Source: Cocleimonas sp.
GTDB taxonomy: Bacteria > Pseudomonadota > Gammaproteobacteria > Thiotrichales > Thiotrichaceae
Reading direction: 5' to 3'
Length of the DNA: 8,962 bases
Assembly: GCA_023146675.1 (NCBI GenBank)
Contig: JAGLBQ010000276.1
Location: 1-8,962 of the forward strand
How positions within the stretch are numbered: position 1 is the first letter of the stretch; each line of letters begins with the position of its first letter. The translations under genes were made by a program, and so were the position numbers. Positions 1 through 6,490 of this stretch are shown here, one piece after another. The notes under the pieces were generated by a model. That model searched no databases. It was not told the DNA's origin and was given only the letters and a program-made list of their open reading frames with translations.

Positions 1-282
1 TTTATTCTTATCACCCAGCACCCATCAAACCCACAAAGTAATGATGCAAAAATACTGGTTGATATAGATCTTTCTATTTTGGGTGCTGATAAAGCAAGTT
101 TTGCTGAGTATGAGCGTAATATCCACAAAGAGTATCATTGGGTTGATGCATCGCTTTATCGTATTGAGCGAAAAAAATTATTACAGAACTTCTTGGAGCA
201 GTCGCGAATTTACCAAACAGATTATTTTTATGAGCTTAGTGAGCAGCAGGCACGTGATAATTTAGAAAATATCAACACTTGA
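1..282 (+). CDS. HD-superfamily phosphohydrolase (COG4339-like), 3' end only
   Basis: The reading frame is open from the first base to a TGA at 280-282, so the gene starts upstream and only about the last 93 residues are visible. The fragment carries the C-terminal pattern I associate with the predicted metal-dependent HD phosphohydrolases of COG4339: an ITQHP stretch, then VDIDLSILGA, then spaced aromatic and basic residues (EYERNIHKEY, LYRIERKKLL, FLEQSRIYQT), ending in an E-x-x-AR-x-N-L helix. The Asp residues before SILG probably include the last metal ligand of the HD fold, but the HD motif itself is outside the window. An internal TTG at 79 is not the real start, because family-conserved residues lie before it. 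The substrate is unknown for this family, and the protein is probably cytosolic. The family call rests on remembered family features, not on an alignment. Confidence 0.72.
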   Translation, partial: FILITQHPSNPQSNDAKILVDIDLSILGADKASFAEYERNIHKEYHWVDASLYRIERKKLLQNFLEQSRIYQTDYFYELSEQQARDNLENINT

Positions 283-292
283 AAATTACACA

Positions 293-298
293 TATAAT
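293..298 (+). promoter_or_regulatory. Possible -10 box for the SH3b gene
   Basis: This is a perfect TATAAT hexamer in the gap between the HD-hydrolase stop and the SH3b gene, about 80 nt before that gene's preferred start. No good -35 box sits 16-18 nt upstream; a TTGAAA at 279-284 is only 8 nt away, which is too close. In AT-rich DNA such a hexamer can arise by chance, so the call is weak. Confidence 0.25.
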
Positions 299-368
299 AC
301 TATCGTAGGTGACTTTTTAGTCTTATTATTCTAGTGTCAAACAATGAATGGAGAAAATAACCGTGGAT

Positions 369-374
369 AGGAAG
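369..374 (+). promoter_or_regulatory. Shine-Dalgarno that favours the ATG at 381
   Basis: AGGAAG lies 6-8 nt before the ATG at 381, and that start gives a compact signal peptide beginning MDRFRCF. The more distal in-frame ATG at 348 has no purine-rich site before it. A GTG at 363 has GGAG at 350-353 and remains possible. Confidence 0.5.
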
Positions 375-380
375 CCCGTA

Positions 381-1115
381 ATGGATAGATTTAGATGTTT
401 TATAGCAAAGAGTTTTGTTGCACTGTTAATGATTGTTCTCCCTGTCGTCAGTCAGGCGCAACCAATGTTTCAAATCACTAAGGTTAAAAGCTGGGATACT
501 TTAAATCTTCGCTCTGAGCCAGGTGTTAAAAGTAAGGTGATTGTGAAGATACCTGCTAATGGAAATTCAATTTCATTATTAGGGGGTAAGGTTGTTTTGG
601 GTAGTACTACGTGGGTTAAAATTAGTTGGAAGGAGAAGCAGGGCTGGGTTAGTCAATATTTTTTACAACCAATGGCTGCAAAACCAGAAAAGGTAAAACC
701 AGTACCTTCACAGCAGCAATCTAAACAAGCACCTATTTCAGTGAAAAATACGGTTAAATCTACGCCAAATATTGTTGATAAAGGTGTTGGACGTAATCAG
801 TGGATATTACGATGTGGAAATACAAGTCCGTTTTGGAGGGTTGATGTCTATCCTAAAGCACTGAAATTATTTGCAGGAAAGTATAAATCATTGTTGCCGC
901 TTACCTATAAAAAACAAGATAAAAATAAATGGAATACAGCAATCAAAACGCATTTAAAAGGGGCTACCTCTAAAGATAAAATTGATTTAACCATTGGTTA
1001 TAGTCATTCACGTTGTAATGATACGATCAGCAAGAAGAAAGTACCTTATTCAGCAGTGGTTAAGCATAATGATAAAAAAATGAAGGGTTGTTGTATGGCG
1101 ATAAAAATTAATTAG
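381..1115 (+). CDS. Exported SH3b-domain protein with COG3650-like C-terminal domain
   Basis: From the ATG at 381 the protein has 244 residues. Residues 1-26 look like a Sec signal peptide: a basic start, a hydrophobic core (SFVALLMIVLPVV), and probable cleavage after SQA. Residues about 30-97 form a bacterial SH3 domain, with the typical LNLRSEPGVKSKVI segment, a WVKI strand and GWVSQYFL at its end. A Lys/Pro/Gln-rich linker (about 100-137) leads to a C-terminal domain (about 138-244). That domain contains RCGNTSPFWRVDVY, RCND near residue 212 and a closing GCC (237-238). The pattern resembles the PFW...C-x-D...GCC layout of COG3650-type putative lipoproteins. No lipobox is visible, so a soluble periplasmic protein is more likely than a lipoprotein. 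C145, C212 and C237/C238 could form disulfides. SH3b domains often bind peptidoglycan or peptides, but the role here is unknown. Starts at 348 or 363 would lengthen the N-terminus by 11 or 6 residues. Confidence 0.85.
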   Translation: MDRFRCFIAKSFVALLMIVLPVVSQAQPMFQITKVKSWDTLNLRSEPGVKSKVIVKIPANGNSISLLGGKVVLGSTTWVKISWKEKQGWVSQYFLQPMAAKPEKVKPVPSQQQSKQAPISVKNTVKSTPNIVDKGVGRNQWILRCGNTSPFWRVDVYPKALKLFAGKYKSLLPLTYKKQDKNKWNTAIKTHLKGATSKDKIDLTIGYSHSRCNDTISKKKVPYSAVVKHNDKKMKGCCMAIKIN

Positions 1116-1223
1116 GTATGTTATTTTTTGTACTCTTTTAAAGAGATGTGATATCTACCTAAAAATAGCAATATATCCAGAGATTGGATTGAATGGTAGG
1201 ATAACTGCTATTCACTGATTGAA

Positions 1224-1228
1224 AAGGA
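1224..1228 (+). promoter_or_regulatory. Shine-Dalgarno that sets the SDR gene start
   Basis: AAGGA ends 5 nt before the ATG at 1234. It lies downstream of an in-frame TTG at 1219, so the longer reading that begins at that TTG is unlikely. Confidence 0.7.
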
Positions 1229-1233
1229 TAGTT

Positions 1234-2061
1234 ATGCACACAGTTCTTGTTACAGGCTGCTCTAGTGGTATTGGTTATTGCGTTGCGAAGGCGTTAAAAG
1301 CGCGTGGTTATAATATTTATGTCACTGCGCGTAAGCAAGATGATGTTGAGCGTTTAATCTCGGAAGGTTTTAAGTGTTTAAAACTTGATTATGCAGATTC
1401 AGAAAGTGTACAGGATCTGGCAAATGAGTTGATGCTCTTAATCGGGAGTGATTTATATGCTGTATTTCATAATGGTGCTTATGGTCAGGCAGGTGCGGTT
1501 GAAGACCTGAGCCGTGAAACAATGGAAAAGCAATTTGCAGCGAATGTCTTTGGTTGGATGGAGTTAAATAATCGCCTCATTGTTATGATGCGCCAAAACA
1601 ATCGTGGGCGAATTATTTTTAATAGCTCAGTGCTAGGGATTGTGTCGCTACCTTTTCGTGGTGCTTATAATGCGAGTAAATATGCGATTGAAGGCTTTGC
1701 TGATACGTTACGTTTAGAGCTAAGAGAGACAGGTATTAAAATATCACTAATAGAACCAGGTCCGATTGAAAGTAAATTTCGTGCCAATAGCCTCATTGCG
1801 CTAAAAGAAAATATTGATATGGAAGGGAGTGTGCATCGTGATTTATATAAAAAAAATATCGCACGCTTAGAGAAAAAGGGCGTGGCTGTACCGTTTACCT
1901 TACCTGCTGAGGCGGTACTGAAAAAAGTCATTCATGCGTTAGAAAGTCCTAATCCAAAAGCGCGGTACTATGTTACTTTTCCGACCTATTTATTTGGTAC
2001 ATTAAAGCGTTTATTACCAACAAAATGGTTAGATAAATTATTAAGTAAGGTGGGCGAATGA
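1234..2061 (+). CDS. Short-chain dehydrogenase/reductase, YbbO-like
   Basis: This is a classical SDR of 275 residues. It has the nucleotide-binding motif TGCSSGIG (7-14), basic residues after the second strand (TARK, 31-34) that suggest NADP(H) preference, Asn104 in AANVFG, Ser132 in NSSVLG, and the catalytic pair Tyr145/Lys149 in YNASK. The usual NNAG motif is replaced by HNGAYG (79-84). The segment LIEPGPIESKF and the C-terminal KRLLPTKWLDKLL closely match the layout of E. coli YbbO, an NADP-dependent aldehyde reductase, as I recall it. The physiological substrate here is not known. The TTG at 1219 would add five residues, but the Shine-Dalgarno at 1224-1228 points to the ATG at 1234. The stop overlaps the next gene's ATG by 4 nt (ATGA), which suggests translational coupling to the Nudix gene. 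No clear promoter was seen in the 118-nt upstream gap. Confidence 0.92.
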   Translation: MHTVLVTGCSSGIGYCVAKALKARGYNIYVTARKQDDVERLISEGFKCLKLDYADSESVQDLANELMLLIGSDLYAVFHNGAYGQAGAVEDLSRETMEKQFAANVFGWMELNNRLIVMMRQNNRGRIIFNSSVLGIVSLPFRGAYNASKYAIEGFADTLRLELRETGIKISLIEPGPIESKFRANSLIALKENIDMEGSVHRDLYKKNIARLEKKGVAVPFTLPAEAVLKKVIHALESPNPKARYYVTFPTYLFGTLKRLLPTKWLDKLLSKVGE

Positions 2062-2918
2062 GTTATTTAGAACGTATACAAGCATGTCATGGATATGAGC
2101 GTAGTGATTATCTAGATTTTGTGATTGATGATGAGGTGATGGGGTTGACTCGACCTCAATTTGCTGAACAACTATTGCGTTGGAGGGATGTTTTTCAGAT
2201 TGATAATAATCAGCTTTTGTTAAATCCTGATCTAAAAAATGCTGAGCAACGCACGCAGGCAGTTGACCCGATTATGCGACAATTGCATCAAGAAGGTGTG
2301 ATTCCTTCATGGGTTGAAGAGCCTTATGCTGTGTCTCACCAATTTGAAGAAGCACCAAGGATGGTAGTGGAACGCGCTGCTGCATCTTATTTAGGAATCC
2401 GTAGCTACGGTATTCATATTAATGGACTGGTGCAAAAAGCAGATGGTATTTACAATTGGGTGGCAGTACGGGCTAAAGCTAAACCATTTTGGCCCGGGAA
2501 ATATGATCAAATGGTGGCAGGCGGGCAGGGTATAGGTATTACTCTAATGGAGAATGTGATTAAAGAGTCCGCTGAAGAAGCAGATATTGCTGAGGATATT
2601 GCCAGCCAAGCACAACAGCGTACTACCTTGCACTATTGCAATGCATCAACGCGGGGTATTAGTATGGATACGTTGTTTAATTATGATCTTTGGTTACCAG
2701 AAGACTTTATCCCAGTGAATACTGATGGTGAAGTGGATGAATTTATTCTTATGCCACTAGAGCAAATGGCTGAAATTATTGATACCACGGATCAATTTAA
2801 ATCAAATTGTAACCTTGTCAATATTGATCTGTTGATACGCTCTGGGGTAATTAACACATCACATCCTGACTTTAAGGCAATGACAGATTTATTGTATGCG
2901 CCCACAATAAAACTCTAA
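2058..2918 (+). CDS. DUF4743 / Nudix hydrolase related to the TPK-linked Nudix family
   Basis: The protein has 286 residues. The N-terminal part (about 1-115) matches the DUF4743 type, with RWRDVF at 41-46 and a SYGIHINGLV strand (116-125) leading into the Nudix fold. The Nudix box spans 155-177. The central KESAEE (169-174) keeps the catalytic glutamates, while the first Glu of the canonical box is Ile161, the Arg is Lys169 and the late Gly is Asp176. The Ile substitution also occurs in the plant and fungal relatives (the NUDT20/24 and yeast YJR142W type), as I recall them. Enzymes of that group hydrolyse thiamine diphosphate and prefer oxidised, damaged forms of it; applying that activity here is inference. 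The C-terminal LVNIDLLIRSGVI segment also fits the family. The gene starts within the stop of the SDR gene (ATGA), so the two are probably co-translated. The protein is likely cytosolic. Confidence 0.88.
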   Translation: MSYLERIQACHGYERSDYLDFVIDDEVMGLTRPQFAEQLLRWRDVFQIDNNQLLLNPDLKNAEQRTQAVDPIMRQLHQEGVIPSWVEEPYAVSHQFEEAPRMVVERAAASYLGIRSYGIHINGLVQKADGIYNWVAVRAKAKPFWPGKYDQMVAGGQGIGITLMENVIKESAEEADIAEDIASQAQQRTTLHYCNASTRGISMDTLFNYDLWLPEDFIPVNTDGEVDEFILMPLEQMAEIIDTTDQFKSNCNLVNIDLLIRSGVINTSHPDFKAMTDLLYAPTIKL

Positions 2919-3005
2919 AAATTTCTGTTCATAACGAAAACAGATGAGGCTGAGCTATTTCCGAGTTTCGTCCTGCAACACCCTATATAACAATAAAGGT
3001 AAACA

Positions 3006-4373
3006 ATGTTTATAACCGATCCATCAATAAAAACAACACCACTCATTGCGTGTGATAGCAAAGAGCTTAAAAGCTATATTAAACAACAAACAAAAGCGGT
3101 AAAAAACTGGATAAAACAATCAGATTTTAAAGCAAAAAAAGGCGAATTTTGTCTAATACCCAATAAAAAAGGCGAAATAGCACAGGTTTTATTTGGTATT
3201 GCTACAGATATTGAATACCGCTGGGCTTTGTCTACATTGGCAGAAAAACTACCACAGGGGAATTATCACCTTCAATCTGACTGGACTAAAGAGCAACAAC
3301 AGCAAGCGGCAATAGGCTGGGGTTTAGCTTGCTATCAGTTTGAACACTATAAACAGGCAGGCCGTATTGCGCCTTGTTTATTGCTGGAGAAAAAATCAAA
3401 GCGTATTAAAGCCTTTGTAGGTGCCTTTAAATTAGTACGTGATTTAGTCAATATACCCGCCGCTGATATGATGCCGCAAGATTTAGCTAGCACTGCTAAA
3501 GATCTAGCTAAAACCTTTAATGCTGGGTTTAAGCAAATCAAAGGCGATAATTTACTACGAAAAAACTATCCATGTCTTCATGCGGTAGGACGAGCAAGCA
3601 AGCATGAGCCACGTTTGATTAGCTTAACATGGGGTGATAAATCGCATCCTAAAGTCAGCTTGGTTGGTAAAGGTGTTTGTTTTGATACAGGGGGGCTTGA
3701 TCTAAAACCTGCACAATTTATGCGCTTTATGAAAAAGGACATGGGCGGTGCTGCGCATGTTTTAGGTATGGCGCAATTAATTATGGCGCTTGAGTTGCCA
3801 ATTCGCATGGAGGTTTTGGTTTCAGCCGCAGATAATGCAATTTCTGCGGATGCATTTCGACCAGGAGATGTATTGCAAACACGTGCAGGAAAAACGGTAG
3901 AGATCGATAATACGGATGCCGAAGGTCGTCTGGTTTTATGTGATGCATTAACCAAGGCAGGTGAGAGCGATCCTGATTTAATTATTGATTTTGCGACATT
4001 GACAGGTGCTGCACGTGTTGCAGTTGGGACAGAAATACCTGCCTTTTTTACCAATAATGCGGCACTCACCGCAGAGATAAATAAAGCATCAGAACAGGCG
4101 GATGAGTTGGTATGGCAGTTGCCGATGCATAAGCCATATCGTCGTTATTTAGACAGTGATATCGCTGATTTGTTGAATAGCTCGCCGCAGGGTTACGGAG
4201 GTGCGATTACGGCGGCTTTGTATTTAAACGAATTTATTGATAAAAATATACATTGGGCGCATTTTGACATGATGGCGTGGAATAACCGTCATCGTCCTGG
4301 TCGTCCCAAAGGGGGAGAAGCCATGGGATTATTAGCCGTTTTCCAATTATTGGAAAATAGATATGTTAGTTAA
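3006..4373 (+). CDS. M17 leucyl aminopeptidase family protein
   Basis: This 455-residue cytosolic metallo-aminopeptidase would release N-terminal residues from peptides and use two divalent metal ions. The M17 signature NTDAEGRL is intact (302-309). The expected ligands and catalytic residues are all present: Lys222, Asp227, Asp245, Asp304 and Glu306 for metals, and Lys234 and Arg308 for catalysis. Each sits exactly 48 residues before its counterpart in E. coli PepA (K270, D275, D293, D352, E354, K282, R356). The catalytic domain is therefore collinear and the shortening lies in the N-terminal domain. That domain (about 1-130) is poorly conserved and Lys/Gln-rich. The start has a good AAAGGT site at 2995-3000, 5 nt before the ATG. 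The gene follows an 87-nt gap and is 15 nt from the S33 peptidase gene, so they are probably one transcription unit. A PepA-like hexamer is expected but not shown. Confidence 0.93.
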   Translation: MFITDPSIKTTPLIACDSKELKSYIKQQTKAVKNWIKQSDFKAKKGEFCLIPNKKGEIAQVLFGIATDIEYRWALSTLAEKLPQGNYHLQSDWTKEQQQQAAIGWGLACYQFEHYKQAGRIAPCLLLEKKSKRIKAFVGAFKLVRDLVNIPAADMMPQDLASTAKDLAKTFNAGFKQIKGDNLLRKNYPCLHAVGRASKHEPRLISLTWGDKSHPKVSLVGKGVCFDTGGLDLKPAQFMRFMKKDMGGAAHVLGMAQLIMALELPIRMEVLVSAADNAISADAFRPGDVLQTRAGKTVEIDNTDAEGRLVLCDALTKAGESDPDLIIDFATLTGAARVAVGTEIPAFFTNNAALTAEINKASEQADELVWQLPMHKPYRRYLDSDIADLLNSSPQGYGGAITAALYLNEFIDKNIHWAHFDMMAWNNRHRPGRPKGGEAMGLLAVFQLLENRYVS

Positions 4374-4388
4374 GCGCTTTTCTGGCTG

Positions 4389-5996
4389 ATGAAGACGTTA
4401 TCAGCCCTTGCCATTACACTAATTTTGTTACTGTTAATTGTAACGGTAAGTTACTCCTATTCATTAAAAAACACTCAGAGTGAATTAGCCAATGGCGCTC
4501 GTTATGAGCCTGCCGAATGCTGGTTTGAACATTCCTATTTCCCCCAAGGTTTTCAACCTCAAGCATGGCTATTTGGCTTTAAAATTAAGCGTATCGAATG
4601 TGGCTATCTAATTACTAGACAAGAGCAGGGTAGCTTACTCTTTCACTTGCCTATCGTTATTGTGAGGGATTCTCTGTGGCGCAATAGCAAGCATCCAATA
4701 CTTAATATTTCAGGTGGGCCAGGCGCGCCTTCATGGCTTGATCAGAAAACCATTAATAATTTTTGGCTACCGACTATTGAGCAGAATAATTGGCAGCATG
4801 ATATTGTTTTATATGATTCAAGAGGAACAGGGAAAAGCCAACCTGCGCTTCTTTGTGAAAATTTTTTTCAGGACTCCTTAAAGATACTGTCGCGTAATTT
4901 GGCGCCTGAAAAAGAAGCAAAGCTTGGCTATTCTATACAGCAACGCTGTTACCAGCAGCTTGCAAAAGACAAAAGTAAACTGAATGCATTACATCATCTT
5001 GGCACCATCAGAAATGCCAATGATATAGCTGATCTGGCGCATTTATTAAAGGTTGACGCGTGGCATTTATACGGTACGTCTTACGGCACACGTTTAGCGT
5101 TAGAAGTAGTGCGTACCTATCCAGATCAGGTTGCCTCAATGATATTGGACTCCATTTATCCACAAGAAATTGATGGTGAAGAAACCATGCCTGATCTTTA
5201 TATCAATGCAGTAGAAGGGATGATAAAAGCCTGCGAGGAGGAGCCTACCTGTGCATTGCAATATTCAGAGCTCCATAAAAAACTCTATACCATTTTGCGG
5301 CGATTACGAGATAAACCCATCACCCTAACCTTGGAGTATAATAAACAGCCAATTCAATTTGTAATGACCCCCTCACGCTTCTTTTCCCTACTTTACAATG
5401 CAGGCTATGATATTAATAGTGCCGTTGTCGTGCCTAATGTTATTCAATCGTTCTATTCTGGTAGACATAATGCACTGCAATACTTGGCACAAGATTCATT
5501 AGATATAATGCTTGATGAAACTTTTAGTATTCCCGTCTTTATGGAAATCGAATGTAATGAAAATGAAATAAAAAATAAGCAAGCTTATATCGCTAATATT
5601 AATAAAAAATATTTGTATTACCCTACCCTAAAACGCGAGCAATTAGCGGCGATTAAGGAGGATTTTTGTACTATCTGGGGAAAAGAAGAGAGTAGCGCTA
5701 GTTTTCATCAGCCGGTGGTGTCCGATAAGCCAACATTAATACTATCAGGTCAATTAGATGGCATAACACCTGTGCAGTGGAGTAAAGCGGTTGCCGCGCG
5801 TTTTCCCAATAGTGAATATCATGAGTTTCAAGCATCAGCTCATGCGGTTATATACAATGTATCTTGTGTAAAAGATATTGTACGACGCTTTCTTAACCCT
5901 GATAAAAACTACCCTGAAGGCTGCCAATCAGATAATCCTTATGCTAATGGTCAAAGGACTGTGTGGCAATCGCCTGATGTTGGGGATGTATTTTAG
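4389..5996 (+). CDS. Exported or membrane-anchored S33-family alpha/beta-hydrolase peptidase
   Basis: The 535-residue protein begins with a strongly hydrophobic segment (about 4-24: LSALAITLILLLLIVTVSYSY), which is either a signal peptide or an N-terminal anchor, so the enzyme should act in the periplasm. The alpha/beta-hydrolase core contains ISGGPGAPSW (107-116, the oxyanion region of proline-iminopeptidase-like enzymes), YDSRGTGKS (142-150), the nucleophile elbow GTSYG with Ser231, Asp457 in SGQLDGITP and His485 in SAHAV. This order and spacing fit the S33 tripeptidyl-aminopeptidase/proline-iminopeptidase group with a TAP-like C-terminal region. Cysteines at 44, 71, 156, 187, 282, 288, 389, 427, 493 and 512 suggest disulfides, in keeping with export. 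No strong Shine-Dalgarno precedes the ATG, and the preceding aminopeptidase stops only 15 nt before, so coupled translation is likely. Cleavage specificity cannot be read from the sequence, and an esterase role is possible. Confidence 0.9.
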   Translation: MKTLSALAITLILLLLIVTVSYSYSLKNTQSELANGARYEPAECWFEHSYFPQGFQPQAWLFGFKIKRIECGYLITRQEQGSLLFHLPIVIVRDSLWRNSKHPILNISGGPGAPSWLDQKTINNFWLPTIEQNNWQHDIVLYDSRGTGKSQPALLCENFFQDSLKILSRNLAPEKEAKLGYSIQQRCYQQLAKDKSKLNALHHLGTIRNANDIADLAHLLKVDAWHLYGTSYGTRLALEVVRTYPDQVASMILDSIYPQEIDGEETMPDLYINAVEGMIKACEEEPTCALQYSELHKKLYTILRRLRDKPITLTLEYNKQPIQFVMTPSRFFSLLYNAGYDINSAVVVPNVIQSFYSGRHNALQYLAQDSLDIMLDETFSIPVFMEIECNENEIKNKQAYIANINKKYLYYPTLKREQLAAIKEDFCTIWGKEESSASFHQPVVSDKPTLILSGQLDGITPVQWSKAVAARFPNSEYHEFQASAHAVIYNVSCVKDIVRRFLNPDKNYPEGCQSDNPYANGQRTVWQSPDVGDVF

Positions 5997-6102
5997 TCAA
6001 GAGGCTTTAGTTGTAGATTTAGGTTTTATACTTTCTTGATAGTGTTCTTAATGTATTAGTTTTACTACACTTTTATTGTGTTTGGATTAAGGTCTGTATC
6101 AT

Positions 6103-6112
6103 TGATTAATCA
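6103..6112. repeat. 10-bp perfect palindrome TGATTAATCA
   Basis: The sequence is its own reverse complement and could be a dimeric regulator site. It is not an FNR/ANR box, because the half-sites are too close together (2 bp between TTGAT and ATCAT rather than 4). It lies about 380 nt before nuoA, and chance is a real alternative in such AT-rich DNA. Confidence 0.3.
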
Positions 6113-6239
6113 TACCAATAAGAATCCATTAGCTTTATTTATTAACGCTATATTTATCATGCAGATAGATATTTCTGTTGTATTGTCGAGCGGAACAAGA
6201 GAGGAAAAAATAATCAACTGATCTTTTTCAATATCCGTT

Positions 6240-6270
6240 TTGTCAACAAAAAAAAGATAATAAATATACT
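6240..6270 (+). promoter_or_regulatory. Possible sigma-70 promoter for the nuo operon with overlapping dyad
   Basis: TTGTCA (6240-6245) resembles a -35 box and TATACT (6265-6270) a -10 box. The 19-bp spacer is longer than ideal. The -35 sits inside a dyad, TTTTGT-CA-ACAAAA (6238-6251), where a regulator could bind. If used, it would give a leader of about 210 nt before nuoA. A second possible -10 is TATAAC at 6394-6399, which lacks a visible -35. Both calls are weak. Confidence 0.22.
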
Positions 6271-6401
6271 TATTCAGCCTTGAGGTATGGATAGGATTAA
6301 GTGTATATTCAGCTTCACAAAATAATTGTTTGTCGGATGAGTTGTTGCTGGGGTAGTTTATTTAATAAGCAGTGATTCTTAAGATAAAAAACATATAACA
6401 A

Positions 6402-6461
6402 ACGATCTTACCGCTTTAGTGATATAGCATTTGGGTTTGCTTTTTTTCATAATAAGATCGT
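6402..6461 (+). repeat. 9-bp perfect inverted repeat in the nuoA leader
   Basis: ACGATCTTA (6402-6410) and TAAGATCGT (6453-6461) are perfect reverse complements separated by 42 nt. In RNA they could close a stem-loop that ends 13 nt before the nuoA Shine-Dalgarno (6475-6480). The enclosed part holds a 4-bp stem (AGCA 6426-6429 with TGCT 6438-6441) followed by a run of seven T. This could equally be a DNA site for a regulator. The function is not known. Confidence 0.4.
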
Positions 6462-6490
6462 ATTCATCATATCTAGGTGGTTGAACAAAA

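Larger units (their letters stand above)
5997..6490 (+). other. 494-nt non-coding AT-rich region before nuoA
   Basis: No convincing gene lies here on either strand, and no tRNA or small-RNA gene was recognised. The region lacks the secG and tRNA-Leu genes that precede nuoA in many Gammaproteobacteria. It contains a 10-bp palindrome (6103-6112), an imperfect 19-bp dyad (6131-6149), an AT-rich inverted repeat (6221-6228 with 6251-6258) and a 9-bp inverted repeat close to nuoA (6402-6461). No strong Rho-independent terminator follows the S33 peptidase gene. The simplest reading is a promoter and leader region for the nuo operon, perhaps with the site where upstream transcription ends. Confidence 0.6.

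Noticed and set aside
283..380. GACT-TTTT-AGTC hairpin after the HD hydrolase as a terminator
   Set aside because: The stem has only 4 bp, and the tract after it is mixed A/T rather than a T-run.
1665..1931. Reverse-strand open frame inside the SDR gene
   Set aside because: It is antisense to a well-conserved SDR and its translation shows no recognisable motif.
2924..2944. Hairpin TCTGTT/AACAGA after the Nudix gene as a terminator
   Set aside because: The stem is only 6 bp and AT-rich with a 9-nt loop, and no T-run follows.
3578..4069. Reverse-strand open frame of 163 codons inside the aminopeptidase gene
   Set aside because: It is fully antisense to the M17 active-site region, and its composition (Ser/Ala/Lys/Pro-rich) is what a shadow frame would give.
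5997..6039. TCAAGA/TCTTGA inverted repeat after the S33 peptidase gene as a terminator
   Set aside because: The stem is six AT-rich base pairs around a 31-nt loop, with no T-run after it.
6101..6114. FNR/ANR box upstream of the nuo operon
   Set aside because: The half-sites TTGAT and ATCAT are 2 bp apart rather than 4, and the site is far from nuoA.
6426..6447. AGCA/TGCT hairpin with seven T as a Rho-independent terminator
   Set aside because: A 4-bp stem is too weak to call a terminator alone; it is kept only as part of the leader finding.
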